DNA from: Thermoleophilia bacterium
GTDB taxonomy: Bacteria > Actinomycetota > Thermoleophilia > Gaiellales > SKUG01
Length of the DNA stretch: 23,630 nt
Assembly: GCA_020438525.1 (NCBI GenBank)
Contig: JAGQUL010000143.1
Coordinates: forward strand, 1-23,630
Reading direction: 5' to 3'
The notes beneath the pieces are model-generated. The model did not search any database, was not told where the DNA came from, and worked only from the letters and a program-made list of their open reading frames with translations. This document shows, one piece after another, positions 16,468 to 23,630 of the stretch. Every line of letters starts with the position of its first letter. Positions within the stretch are counted from its first letter, which is position 1. A program made the translations under genes and the position numbers.

Positions 16468-16810
16468 GGCCAACGAATTCGCTGTCGAGCAGGGAAATCT
16501 TCTTCGAGTCCGAAGAACTCGATATCAATGACCCGGGCGCGCACGCCACAGCAACACCGCGCACCCGAGCCAGTTCATGCCGAAGGGCCGCCCCAGGGCG
16601 GCCCTTCGTGCTCACAGGTTTTGTCCACAAGCTCTAGCCATGACCACCTCGCACCTGCTTGCAACCTCGAATTCTTCGGCATTCGCAACCACTCCGATAC
16701 GACCACCACCTCCCCCAACGATGTCAATCCGCCCGCAGACTAAACAGACGGAGGTCTTTCGCCGCGCTACGCTGAGGTCAATGACATGCTGACTGACAAG
16801 CGAGTGACAC
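16468..16810. other. Intergenic region upstream of the second relaxase, candidate oriT
   Basis: There is no supported gene. It holds the strong hairpin at 16581-16608. Near the relaxase start there are several TGAC units, including TGACA three times between 16782 and 16808 and the octamer GACTGACA at 16791-16798. That octamer is the complement of the repeated TGTCAGTC upstream of the first relaxase. By position this is where an oriT for the second relaxase is expected. Confidence 0.4.
16581..16608. terminator. Strong 12-bp hairpin, probable intrinsic terminator
   Basis: CGAAGGGCCGCC (16581-16592) and its exact complement (16597-16608) enclose the four-base loop CCAG. A short T-run (TTTT) occurs about ten bases further on the plus strand. 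It separates the transposase region from the relaxase; which transcript it ends is unclear. Confidence 0.65.
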
Positions 16811-19800
16811 GTGCTGACGGTGCGCAAGATTGGATCGGGGCAGGCCGGTGACTACTCGGCCTATCTCGCCGGCCGCGCGGACGACGAGCGCGAGTCATGG
16901 AAGGCGCAGCGGGGCGACTACTACACCGGCCCCGGCGATGACGGGGCACCCGATGCGGCGGGGACCTGGCGAGGCGATGCGTCCGTGCTCGATGCGCTCG
17001 GTGTCGCGCCCGATGCGGTAGTGCGGCGCGAGGAACTAGCCCGCGCGTTGCGTGGCCTTCGGGCTGACAACGGCGAGGTGCTGCGGCGTCCCGGCGCGAA
17101 TGGCGTGGTGAACAGCCACGACCTCACGATGGGCGCTCCGAAGAGCGTCAGCGTGCTGTGGGCACAAAGCAGCTCCGAGCGGCGCGCTGCGATTGAGCAG
17201 GCCACGCAGGAAGCTGCCGAAGCGACGGTGCGCTACATGGCGCTGACGACCGGTTGTGTGCAGCGGCGCGTGGAATCCGGTGAGCGTGTCTGGGAGCCGG
17301 CGCGCGGGGTCGCGTCGGCGCAGTTCGTGCATCACACCGCTCGTCGTGCGAGCGCCGCCGAGGTGCCCGATCCGCACCTGCACGTGCATTGTGTCGTGGT
17401 GGCCGTCGAGCGGAGCGATGGGCGGATCGTGACACCGAACCAAGCCGCGTGGATGCGGCACGGCCGCGAGGGCGGCGCGTACTTTCGAAGCGAGCTCGCC
17501 AGCCGCCTACTCGAGCTGGGACTCGAGATCGAAACCGGCACCGGCAAGCAAGGTCGATTCTTCGAGGTCGCAGGCGTGCCACCCGACGTGTGCGCGCGCC
17601 TGTCGGGGCGCACGCGCGAGGTCGAGTCAGCGTATGCCGAATTCGTCACGCGCTACGGGCGCGCACCCGTGGAAGGCGAGCTGGCCGACCTCGCTGCGAA
17701 GAGCCGCGAGCGCAAGGGACCAGAAACGGTCGCGGAGATCGAGCCGTATTGGCGCGCGGTCGCCGCCGAGCACGGCTTCGACCAGGCTGCCGCCGCGCAC
17801 CTTTGGGGGCATACGGTCGAGCGCGCCCAGCGCGACGCTCCACGAACCGCAGTCGAGCGCGAGTTACTGGCACGTGTCGAGCGGCAGGGCGCGACGGTGC
17901 GTTCGCGCGAGGTGCGTGCGATGGCGTACGAGGCATCGGCGGGACTGCTCGAATCGCACGATGCGATGCAGCTCGTCGCCGACATGCAACGGCGAGGACT
18001 TCTGCTCGCGCTCTCCGACGATCGCGTGACGACCCGCAACACTCGCGCGCACGAGCGCTACTGCCTCGACACCACCGCGAAAATCGCAGTCGATCCCGCG
18101 ACGCCGCCACGTGCCGGTACGCGCGAGGCGGCGATCACAGCGACCGAGCGTGCTTTCGGGGTTGCGTTGTCGGGTGAGCAGTCGTCAGCGGTGGATGTCG
18201 TCACGAGCAGCGCACGGGTCGCCGGTCTGGTCGGTCGCGCGGGCAGCGGCAAGGGAGTTGTGATCCACGCTGCATCGAGTGCCTACCGCGAAGATGGGTG
18301 GCTAGTCCTTGCCTGTGCCACGCAGGGTGCGCGAGCGCAGGGGCTCGCAACGCAGACGAGCGGACTTGCGATGACGATCGACCAGCTCATGCACCGCACC
18401 AACTGTGGCCGCATCGCGGTCGATGCGCGCACGGTGGTGTTCGTCGACGAAGCCGGGATGGTCGACACCTTCCGCATGGCCCAGCTCGTGCGTCTGGTCG
18501 AGCGCACTGGCTGTTCGATACGACTCGTGGGCGACCCCGCACAGCTCTCGGCAATCGGCCCAGGCGGACTTCTGCCCTCGATGCTCGCCACGACGGACGT
18601 GCCCGTTGCCGAACTCACCGAGATTCACCGCACGCAGCACCAGTGGATACGCGACGCACAAAACCACGTCCGCGCGGGCGACAGCCTGCGCGCCCTGGAA
18701 CTGATGGCACAGCACGACGCGCTCCACATGGAAAACACACAGGCCGAAGCGCGAATACACATGGTCGCCGACTGGAACCGATGGCGACACGACTACGCGA
18801 TCGGCGACACCCTCATGGTCGTCCACACCACGAACGAGGACGTGGACCGTGTGAACACGCTCGCCCAGGCATACCGCGCCGCCGCAGGCGAACTCGGCGA
18901 CGCACGCGTGAAATCCCCCGACCGCGACTACTACCTGCACGAAGGCGACCGCGTGATGCTCCGCGAGCGTGCCTACTATCTGGACCAGCAGGACGAACCG
19001 CGTGTGGAGAACGGCACACGAGGCGCGATCCTCGCCGTCGATACGGTCGCGAATAGCGTTGACGTGCTGCTCGACGAACCCGGACGCGATCAGCAGCGCG
19101 TCGTGACGTTCGAGCTGGATCGCTGCGACGCGCTCCGGCTCGACTACGCCAGCCACGTCTACCCGGCACAGGGCGACACCCGAAGCCGAACAGCCGAGCT
19201 GACCGGCGGACCGAGCGTGAACCGCGAGAACGCCTATGTCGGCGGCACCCGCCTGCGCGACCGCCACGACCTGTACACCAGCCGCGAAGCGCTCGGCACC
19301 GAGGGAACTGACCCGGATCGATGGCAGCGCCTCGCCGACCAGATGAACGAATCCCGCGCGCAGACACCCAGCGTCGCCTACCGGGAAGAGCGGGCTCGCG
19401 ACCTCGCGGTGCAGCCACCACACCCCGTGCTCGATCGCCAGGTCGCATATCTCGATCGGATCGAACACGAACTGCGCGCCGCGAAGCAGCATCACGAGCA
19501 GCTCCAGCGGGAGTTTCCCAGTCACGAGCAACGCACGCTCACGCGATTCGAGACGAGCCGCGACGAGGTGCTCGACACAGGAAGGCGCGCTGACGAGCAG
19601 GTGCAGCGACACGAGCGCGAGCTGGCGCAGCTGCGGCCATGGCAGCGAGACAAGATCAACACCGCCCGCCGAGAAATCGAGCAATGGACCGAGCGCCGCG
19701 ACCACGCGTACCAGCGATCCGACGAATGGGCCCGGGCTGCCGAGGGCATCAACCAGGGCGAACGCTCGCCCGAGCGATGGAACCGTGAACACGGTGCCGA

Positions 19801-20179
19801 CCTCGCCGCGCGTCAGCAACGCGTCGATGACCTCACCCGGCAACGGGACGTTCAGCGCGAACGGGTCGTCGAACGGGCGATCGAAGCGCCACCGAGATAC
19901 CTCACCCGCGTGCTCGGCGAGCGCCCCGTCGAACCAGCGCAGCGAGCGGCATGGGATCAGGCGGTACGCAGCGTCGAGACCTACCGCGCCAAGTACCACG
20001 TTCACGAGCGCCACACCGCACTCGGCCGCGAGCCCAGTGGCGGCACCGAGCGCTGGGATTTCAAGCGCGCCGCCGAACACGTCGACGACGCCCGTCGCAC
20101 GATCGGCCGCTCTCGCGATGCCCCCGCCATCGCCCACCGTCGCGACGGCCATGGACGAGGGATCAGCCGCGAGCGCTGA
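16811..20179 (+). CDS. MobF family relaxase-helicase, right element
   Basis: 1122 residues from GTG 16811, giving the family-typical MLTVRKIG start. The relaxase domain (about 1-330) has candidate tyrosines Y15, Y18, Y37, Y38 and histidines H175, H189, H191, H193 (in DPHLHVHC). The helicase part has Walker A GRAGSGKG (475-482) and Walker B FVDEAGM (544-550). In the Walker A motif the usual Ser/Thr after Lys is Gly482. The late helicase motif reads HVYPAQGDT (782-790), lacking the usual basic residue. The C-terminal region (about 875-1000) is a long charged, probable coiled coil, ending in a conserved RYLTRVLGERP segment. It would nick and pilot the right element during mobilization by a helper conjugation system. 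It is longer than and diverged from the first relaxase. Confidence 0.95.
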   Translation: MLTVRKIGSGQAGDYSAYLAGRADDERESWKAQRGDYYTGPGDDGAPDAAGTWRGDASVLDALGVAPDAVVRREELARALRGLRADNGEVLRRPGANGVVNSHDLTMGAPKSVSVLWAQSSSERRAAIEQATQEAAEATVRYMALTTGCVQRRVESGERVWEPARGVASAQFVHHTARRASAAEVPDPHLHVHCVVVAVERSDGRIVTPNQAAWMRHGREGGAYFRSELASRLLELGLEIETGTGKQGRFFEVAGVPPDVCARLSGRTREVESAYAEFVTRYGRAPVEGELADLAAKSRERKGPETVAEIEPYWRAVAAEHGFDQAAAAHLWGHTVERAQRDAPRTAVERELLARVERQGATVRSREVRAMAYEASAGLLESHDAMQLVADMQRRGLLLALSDDRVTTRNTRAHERYCLDTTAKIAVDPATPPRAGTREAAITATERAFGVALSGEQSSAVDVVTSSARVAGLVGRAGSGKGVVIHAASSAYREDGWLVLACATQGARAQGLATQTSGLAMTIDQLMHRTNCGRIAVDARTVVFVDEAGMVDTFRMAQLVRLVERTGCSIRLVGDPAQLSAIGPGGLLPSMLATTDVPVAELTEIHRTQHQWIRDAQNHVRAGDSLRALELMAQHDALHMENTQAEARIHMVADWNRWRHDYAIGDTLMVVHTTNEDVDRVNTLAQAYRAAAGELGDARVKSPDRDYYLHEGDRVMLRERAYYLDQQDEPRVENGTRGAILAVDTVANSVDVLLDEPGRDQQRVVTFELDRCDALRLDYASHVYPAQGDTRSRTAELTGGPSVNRENAYVGGTRLRDRHDLYTSREALGTEGTDPDRWQRLADQMNESRAQTPSVAYREERARDLAVQPPHPVLDRQVAYLDRIEHELRAAKQHHEQLQREFPSHEQRTLTRFETSRDEVLDTGRRADEQVQRHERELAQLRPWQRDKINTARREIEQWTERRDHAYQRSDEWARAAEGINQGERSPERWNREHGADLAARQQRVDDLTRQRDVQRERVVERAIEAPPRYLTRVLGERPVEPAQRAAWDQAVRSVETYRAKYHVHERHTALGREPSGGTERWDFKRAAEHVDDARRTIGRSRDAPAIAHRRDGHGRGISRER

Positions 20180-20193
20180 CGACGTCGGACGCT

Positions 20194-20212
20194 TCCGGGG
20201 TTCCACCCCGGA
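20194..20212. terminator. Hairpin after the second relaxase
   Basis: TCCGGGGT (20194-20201) and ACCCCGGA (20205-20212) form an 8-bp stem with loop TCC, 15 bp after the relaxase stop. It is very GC-rich with no T-run. It probably ends the relaxase transcript, so the recombinase downstream would need its own promoter. Confidence 0.5.
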
Positions 20213-20330
20213 CCCCGGTTGCAGCGCAATCGGCGCCGCGCATGCGCGCGACCCCGCTTCCGCCGCTCTATGGAGCGTCGTCGCGCCGGCACTCCTCCAG
20301 CGACGGTACGCTCAAGGATTGCGCTTCTGT

Positions 20331-20354
20331 GCCGATGTCAATTGACATATCGGC
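20331..20354. promoter_or_regulatory. Palindromic operator-like site upstream of the second integrase
   Basis: TGTCAATTGACA (20336-20347) is a perfect palindrome, flanked by GCCGA (20331-20335) and TCGGC (20350-20354). It contains TTGACA, a consensus -35 box, but no good -10 box follows at 17 bases. About 100 bp upstream of the recombinase start, it is a plausible repressor site. Confidence 0.45.
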
Positions 20355-20456
20355 CGTGGTCTGTGAGCCGCTTCTGCCTCACGCCTCCCCACTCCTGCTC
20401 GCTCTTGATGCCACGCGCGGCCATCGTCACCCACCACTCGACCGTGGACGGAAGCG

Positions 20457-21494
20457 ATGGACACGCCCCACCACGCATCACGAAACGCAATCGGCCCTGA
20501 AAGCCGCGAGCTGCTTGCCGAGTTCGTCGCGCAGGCAGACATGGCAGCCACAACGATTGCCAAGTACGACGCGCAGCTTCGCGAGTTCGCGCGCTGGCTT
20601 CAGCACCCTCGCTCGCGCCTGATCGGCGACGACGATCCTCGGGCACTGGCCGCGGCGACGCCCCGTGACGTAGCGCGGTTTCTTGCGTACCTGCGTAGCA
20701 CCGATCGGTACGCCGCCACGTGGACGATCACACGGCGATCCCCGTTGTCGGCGAGCGCGCGCAAGAGCCACGTCGCGAGCCTGCGCGCGTTCTACGGCTA
20801 CCTGCTGCGCGTGCGGGTGATCGACAACGATCCCACCTTCGGGATCAAGACCCCGAAGGTGCGCCCTGCGCCAGGGCTGCGACTCACGCGCGAGGAGCTG
20901 GAACGACTGCTCACTGCACCCGGCACCGCGCGCGAACGCATCCAGACGTTCCTGCTCGTGTTCACAGCCGCACGAGCCGGCGCGCTCCGCGACCTGCGCT
21001 GGGACGACATCGACTTTCCCGGCCGAACGCTCGTGCTACGCACCAAGAACGGCAAGCACCACAGCGTCGGTATCCATCCCCGCCTCATGTCCGAGCTTCG
21101 CCGCTGGTACGTCCACCAGTCCCATACCGCCACCAAGAACCCCGACCTCGCCGCCGCACTCGACGACCCCGCCACCGCGTTCGTGCTGCTCTCGCGCACG
21201 GGCCGACAGCTGGCGCCAGGCGCGATCGCCAAGCAGTTGAAGCGCCGCGCGAACACCGCCGGGCTGTACGTACTCGATTCCGCGCACGGCGAAAAGCGCA
21301 GCCTCGTGTCCCCGCATGCGATCCGGCGCAGCATCGCCACCGAACTTCTCAACGACGGCGTACCACTCGACGCGGTCGCCGACCTGCTCGCGCACGAGCA
21401 CGTGGATACCACCCGCCGCCACTACGCCTTCGCCAACGACACACGCCGCCGCGCCACCATCGACGCGATCCTGCGCCACGATGCCGCCGCATGA
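20457..21494 (+). CDS. Tyrosine recombinase/integrase, second copy in the right element
   Basis: 345 residues from ATG 20457 (weak GGAAG ribosome site). The core-binding domain spans about 15-130 and the catalytic domain about 140-345. The catalytic residues R173 (TAARAGAL), K197, H287 and R290 (SPHAIRRSI), H313 (LAHEH) and Y323 (RHYAF) are all present. It is homologous to the recombinase at 12131-13165. In AICE-type actinobacterial elements such as pSAM2, int ends next to the attachment site. Here a 46-bp copy of this gene's 3' end lies 152 bp from the right attachment repeat, which suggests the same original layout before the AbiTii/HNH genes came in between. The stop overlaps an ATG in another frame (ATGA), but that frame does not lead into a recognisable protein. 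Confidence 0.93.
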   Translation: MDTPHHASRNAIGPESRELLAEFVAQADMAATTIAKYDAQLREFARWLQHPRSRLIGDDDPRALAAATPRDVARFLAYLRSTDRYAATWTITRRSPLSASARKSHVASLRAFYGYLLRVRVIDNDPTFGIKTPKVRPAPGLRLTREELERLLTAPGTARERIQTFLLVFTAARAGALRDLRWDDIDFPGRTLVLRTKNGKHHSVGIHPRLMSELRRWYVHQSHTATKNPDLAAALDDPATAFVLLSRTGRQLAPGAIAKQLKRRANTAGLYVLDSAHGEKRSLVSPHAIRRSIATELLNDGVPLDAVADLLAHEHVDTTRRHYAFANDTRRRATIDAILRHDAAA

Positions 21495-21496
21495 CC
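21451..21496 (+). repeat. 46-bp direct repeat, copy A (3' end of the second integrase gene)
   Basis: It covers the last 14 codons, the stop and two further bases of the integrase gene. It matches 23392-23437 at 43 of 46 positions. The two copies bracket the AbiTii and HNH genes. Confidence 0.85.
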
Positions 21497-21558
21497 AACC
21501 CGTTGGTGGACGCGGGGCGTCTCCAGGCTGCGACCGACGTGGTTGCTACCAATTGGGT

Positions 21559-22362
21559 GTGCGCCTGCGCGAGCGAAATCTTCTCGACCAGATCGAACGT
21601 GACGCCCTCGACAAGAAGGTGCCTATCTCGGACGTCCTTCGCAAGTTGATCGCCCTGGGCGGGAAGGCGGGATCGAAGGAAATACGTGACTGGGCGAGCT
21701 TGGAGCTTCGCGGCTATCAGGATTCAGAAGTCCCGATGCCGGACTACAGGCTGGTCCCCGCGTCGATTCAGCTGGACGGAATCCAAGGTCATTACCACGT
21801 CACCGGCGAGCAGATCAGCCCGCATCAGTTCCCGGGCGACCTCGGAGATGTCGTCAAGGAACAGGTGCCGTTCAATCAGTCGATTGACGAGGTCGAGGAA
21901 CTCCTGCGGCTCGCACGCGATCGCGGCCACCTCAAGCTTCTGCTTCCCGGCACCCGCGAGCTCGTCATGCTGATGAACCACGAGCTTGCGGGCACCGGTC
22001 GGAGCGTCACGTCGCTGTACTGGAGCGTCAGCCCGGCACCGATAAGCAACATCATCGATCGCGTGCGCACAACGCTCGTCGAACTAGTTGCCGAGATGCG
22101 TGCTGGGATGCCTGACGACGCCGACGTGCCCTCGGCGAGCGTCGCTGATCAGGCAGTTGGCTTCGCGGTTCACGGCAACGGAAACCGAATCACGTTCCAG
22201 AACGCCCCCGTGTCGGGAACAGGCAACACATCCGGCGGTGTCGCGGTCGCCTCGGACCCGGAGTCGAGGTTCGCGTGGCTTCGGGCGGCAGGGACGGCAG
22301 CTGTAGGAATCGCGACGATCGCAGCAGCAATATTCGCGTACATGCAGCTGGTTAACGCCTAG
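21559..22362 (+). CDS. AbiTii-domain abortive infection protein with C-terminal membrane anchor
   Basis: About 267 residues from GTG 21559; TTG at 21553 is the alternative, and no start has a clear ribosome site. Residues about 8-180 match the AbiTii domain: NLLDQIERDALDKKVPISDV, LRKLIALGGKAGSKEIRDWA, SLELRGY, PDYRLVPA, LYWSVSPAPISNIIDRVRTT. A linker with a Gly/Asn-rich segment (HGNGNRITFQNAPVSGTGN, about 205-223) leads to one membrane helix at about 242-263. AbiTii domains occur in phage-defence proteins, often as an N-terminal module before a variable effector; here a membrane-acting effector is a reasonable guess. It begins 64 bp after the integrase stop and converges with the HNH gene, their stop codons overlapping. 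No function has been shown for this particular architecture to my knowledge. Confidence 0.8.
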   Translation: MRLRERNLLDQIERDALDKKVPISDVLRKLIALGGKAGSKEIRDWASLELRGYQDSEVPMPDYRLVPASIQLDGIQGHYHVTGEQISPHQFPGDLGDVVKEQVPFNQSIDEVEELLRLARDRGHLKLLLPGTRELVMLMNHELAGTGRSVTSLYWSVSPAPISNIIDRVRTTLVELVAEMRAGMPDDADVPSASVADQAVGFAVHGNGNRITFQNAPVSGTGNTSGGVAVASDPESRFAWLRAAGTAAVGIATIAAAIFAYMQLVNA

Positions 22363-23378
22363 CTCCATCCGGGCTTGTACTGGATCCGTCCGCGCTCGAA
22401 GCCGTCGATGCCGGGCGGCCACAGGAACTTCCCAGATTGCACTGCATCGAGCGGCGCGTCGGTGCGCCACTCCATCGCGTCACGCATCGTGTCCGCAATA
22501 TCGGTATGTCCGACCGCGCACCACTCGCCCATCGGCTCGACGTGGAAGATGACCTCGTAGGAGTGCTGACAAAAGAGAGTGATCTGCACGCTGTAGCCGT
22601 CATCACGGGTACACGCCTGAATGTGGTGCATCGCGATCTGCCCGCGTTTCACCCCCTTGATTGCGTCGATCGTCATCAAATCGGGATCGGCGCCGCCGTG
22701 CCGCACCAGCTGTCGGATGGCGTCAAACCGTTCATCGTAAATCGCGGGACCGATCAGTCCCGCGAGGGCGGAAAACGCCATAAAATGCACTGCCTCGCAC
22801 GGCAGAAAGGTGACGGGACCCGTGTAGGCGATTCGTACTTCGCCGTCGGTGTTCGTGAGCTTGCGCAACGTGCGCGCACCGGGTTCGACGCCGATGCGAA
22901 TCGTGTCACCGTCGTCAGCCTCGTCGTACGCGATCAGGGCAGCAGCGACGTCGTCCTCGCTGGCGCCGGTCGCGCGTAGCTCCTTGTGGAGGAATCCACG
23001 CGCGTCCTTGTCGCTGGCGAACACGTGCGAACCGTCGGATTGCTCACCCGGTGCCACCTTGACCTCGCCCTTCTTGTAGAAGGCGCGTGTCTTGGACCCA
23101 TCATCCTTGACGATGATGTACCGCTGACCTGCACGGAACTGTCGCTTCCATGGCGCGTCCGGGATGACACCCCACACCACCTCCATCGAGAGCAGCACGG
23201 TATCGGCGTACTTCACGTGCTTCTCGAAGGTGCTCCCCGCTCTGCTGTTGCAGTCGCGACACATCACGGGCGGAGCCCACCGCCCACCAATCGATTCCTG
23301 AATCACGTGTGCGGGTGTCAGGTCCGTCGGGTCTGGCGATTCGCATTTGAAGATGCAGGTGTCCCAGGGATCGGTCAT
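22359..23378 (-). CDS. HNH endonuclease-like protein (339 aa)
   Basis: The start is ATG 23378; the frame is open further upstream, but that stretch overlaps the integrase remnant. The start lies six bases after a TACAAT box, fitting a leaderless mRNA. The N-terminus carries an HNH_5-like zinc/nuclease motif: CIFKC (C8, C12), LTPAHVIQESIGGRW (H24), MCRDCN (C40, C43, N44). The remaining 290 residues are not recognised; they include a predicted beta-rich segment (about 65-110), an acidic middle and CEAVHFMAFSALAGLIG. Likely a cytoplasmic DNA nuclease with a large sensing or binding domain. Its 3' end overlaps that of the AbiTii gene by four bases on the opposite strand, and both lie between the 46-bp repeats, so they may have moved together. 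Nuclease call good, defence role inferred. Confidence 0.8.
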   Translation of the reverse strand: MTDPWDTCIFKCESPDPTDLTPAHVIQESIGGRWAPPVMCRDCNSRAGSTFEKHVKYADTVLLSMEVVWGVIPDAPWKRQFRAGQRYIIVKDDGSKTRAFYKKGEVKVAPGEQSDGSHVFASDKDARGFLHKELRATGASEDDVAAALIAYDEADDGDTIRIGVEPGARTLRKLTNTDGEVRIAYTGPVTFLPCEAVHFMAFSALAGLIGPAIYDERFDAIRQLVRHGGADPDLMTIDAIKGVKRGQIAMHHIQACTRDDGYSVQITLFCQHSYEVIFHVEPMGEWCAVGHTDIADTMRDAMEWRTDAPLDAVQSGKFLWPPGIDGFERGRIQYKPGWS

Positions 23379-23384
23379 TGGCGA

Positions 23385-23390
23385 ATTGTA
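23385..23390 (-). promoter_or_regulatory. -10 box of probable leaderless promoter for the HNH gene
   Basis: On the minus strand TACAAT ends six bases before the ATG at 23378, leaving no room for a ribosome site. The spacing is identical to that before the AbiJ-like gene. No clear -35 box is seen. Confidence 0.5.
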
Positions 23391-23391
23391 G

Positions 23392-23437
23392 GCGCCACTA
23401 TCGGCGCGATCCTGCGCCACAATGCCGCCGCATGACC
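23392..23437 (+). pseudogene. Remnant of an integrase 3' end (46-bp repeat, copy B)
   Basis: 43 of 46 bases match the end of the integrase gene at 21451-21496. In the same frame it reads ATIGAILRHNAAA and a stop, against ATIDAILRHDAAA in the intact gene. No further integrase sequence lies upstream of it. It is 152 bp from the right attachment repeat. Confidence 0.8.
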
Positions 23438-23508
23438 GCGCGCCGCACCGCCAGCTGGCCCCGATACAATGGGCACATACACAGCAACCGTCACGACGGC
23501 AGAACGCC

Positions 23509-23527
23509 GTGCGAGCAGCCCTCGCAC
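23509..23527. repeat. Hairpin near the right attachment site
   Basis: GTGCGAG (23509-23515) and CTCGCAC (23521-23527) form a perfect 7-bp stem with a five-base loop. It could be a terminator or part of the recombinase arm-site region; the 150 bp around it hold no gene. Confidence 0.45.
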
Positions 23528-23588
23528 ACGCCAAAATCGACGGGAAGCGAACCGGTATCGAAAACACCCTGCAAAACAGGCTGTTTCA

Positions 23589-23623
23589 GTACCCCGTACG
23601 GGATTCGAACCCGTGCTACCGGC
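23589..23623 (-). repeat. att: Attachment site at the tRNA-Glu 3' end, right copy
   Basis: This is the 35-bp perfect match to 12021-12055. Identity stops one base beyond the encoded acceptor end on one side and at the anticodon loop on the other, the usual extent of tRNA identity blocks for tyrosine recombinases. Confidence 0.85.
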
Positions 23624-23630
23624 GTGAAAG
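23590..23630 (-). tRNA. tRNA-Glu(UUC), 3' part; 5' part beyond window edge
   Basis: On the minus strand the visible part starts at the anticodon loop CTTTCAC, with anticodon TTC for glutamate. It continues with stem strand GCCGG, variable loop TAGC, T arm ACGGG-TTCGAAT-CCCGT and acceptor strand ACGGGGT plus A. CCA is not encoded. It matches the general form of bacterial tRNA-Glu. The D arm and 5' acceptor strand lie outside the window. Confidence 0.85.

Larger units (their letters stand above)
12021..23623. mobile_element. Right integrative mobilizable element in tRNA-Glu (complete, about 11.6 kb)
   Basis: It is bounded by perfect 35-bp direct repeats, the right one inside the tRNA-Glu at the window edge. 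It carries two tyrosine recombinases (12131-13165, 20457-21494), a MobF relaxase, a secreted-protein module, an IS5-family insertion and an AbiTii/HNH pair. No secretion or replication genes are visible. Boundaries are read directly from the sequence; mobility is inferred. Confidence 0.75.

Noticed and set aside
15595..16530. Terminal inverted repeats and target duplication of the IS5-family element
   Set aside because: Comparing both flanks gave only short, chance-level matches (the best about 9 of 15), so no ends are reported.
18302..20206. Long minus-strand open frame (634 codons) opposite the second relaxase
   Set aside because: It mirrors the relaxase in antisense, has no recognisable motif, and such shadows are expected in GC-rich genes. 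The same applies to the 593-codon minus frame at 2349-4130.
21491..21649. ATGA overlap at the integrase stop as start of a coupled downstream gene
   Set aside because: The ATG opens a different frame from the AbiTii domain and its product shows no recognisable sequence; the AbiTii frame has GTG/TTG starts at 21559/21553.
1..23630. CRISPR array
   Set aside because: No regularly spaced repeats of 20-40 bp with spacers and no cas-like genes were seen.

Overview
The window is GC-rich bacterial DNA with actinobacterial traits: strong G/C third positions, GTG starts, and two start codons placed six bases after a TANNNT -10 box (probable leaderless mRNAs). The secreted-protein families near 13.3-15.5 kb resemble ones I associate with Thermoleophilia/Solirubrobacterales; that lineage call is tentative. 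Nearly everything here is accessory DNA. I see no housekeeping gene except part of a tRNA-Glu(UUC) at the right edge, on the minus strand.

The main structural observation is a perfect 35-bp direct repeat at 12021-12055 and 23589-23623. The right copy is the 3' half of the tRNA-Glu; the left copy is the same 3' end without a tRNA body. I read this as two tandem integrative and mobilizable elements (IMEs) in one tRNA-Glu. The right element (12021-23623, 11.6 kb) is complete. The left element ends at 12055 and runs off the left edge, with its own integrase (10688-11890) just inside that attachment site. Each element has its own MobF relaxase-helicase (2211-5024 and 16811-20179). No coupling protein or type IV secretion genes are visible, so both would need a helper conjugation system.

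Left element, in order: a DNA methyltransferase truncated by the window edge; a 390-bp gap with nested inverted repeats that is a good oriT candidate; the relaxase; a minus-strand pair (conserved 242-aa protein plus HNH-type protein); an excisionase-like HTH protein; an AbiJ-like abortive infection protein with a leaderless promoter and an operator-like palindrome; a small unknown gene; a 405-aa membrane protein with TQP repeats; a DUF4238-like protein; and the integrase.

Right element, in order: attachment site; a tyrosine recombinase; a compositionally distinct three-gene secreted module (Cys-containing exported protein, exported protein, DUF4430-like lipoprotein); an IS5-family transposase; the second relaxase; a second recombinase homologous to the first; then a convergent AbiTii / HNH pair. 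This last pair is flanked by a 46-bp near-identical duplication of the 3' end of the second integrase gene. That suggests a defence cassette inserted between int and the attachment site, with a copy of the int 3' end left on the far side.
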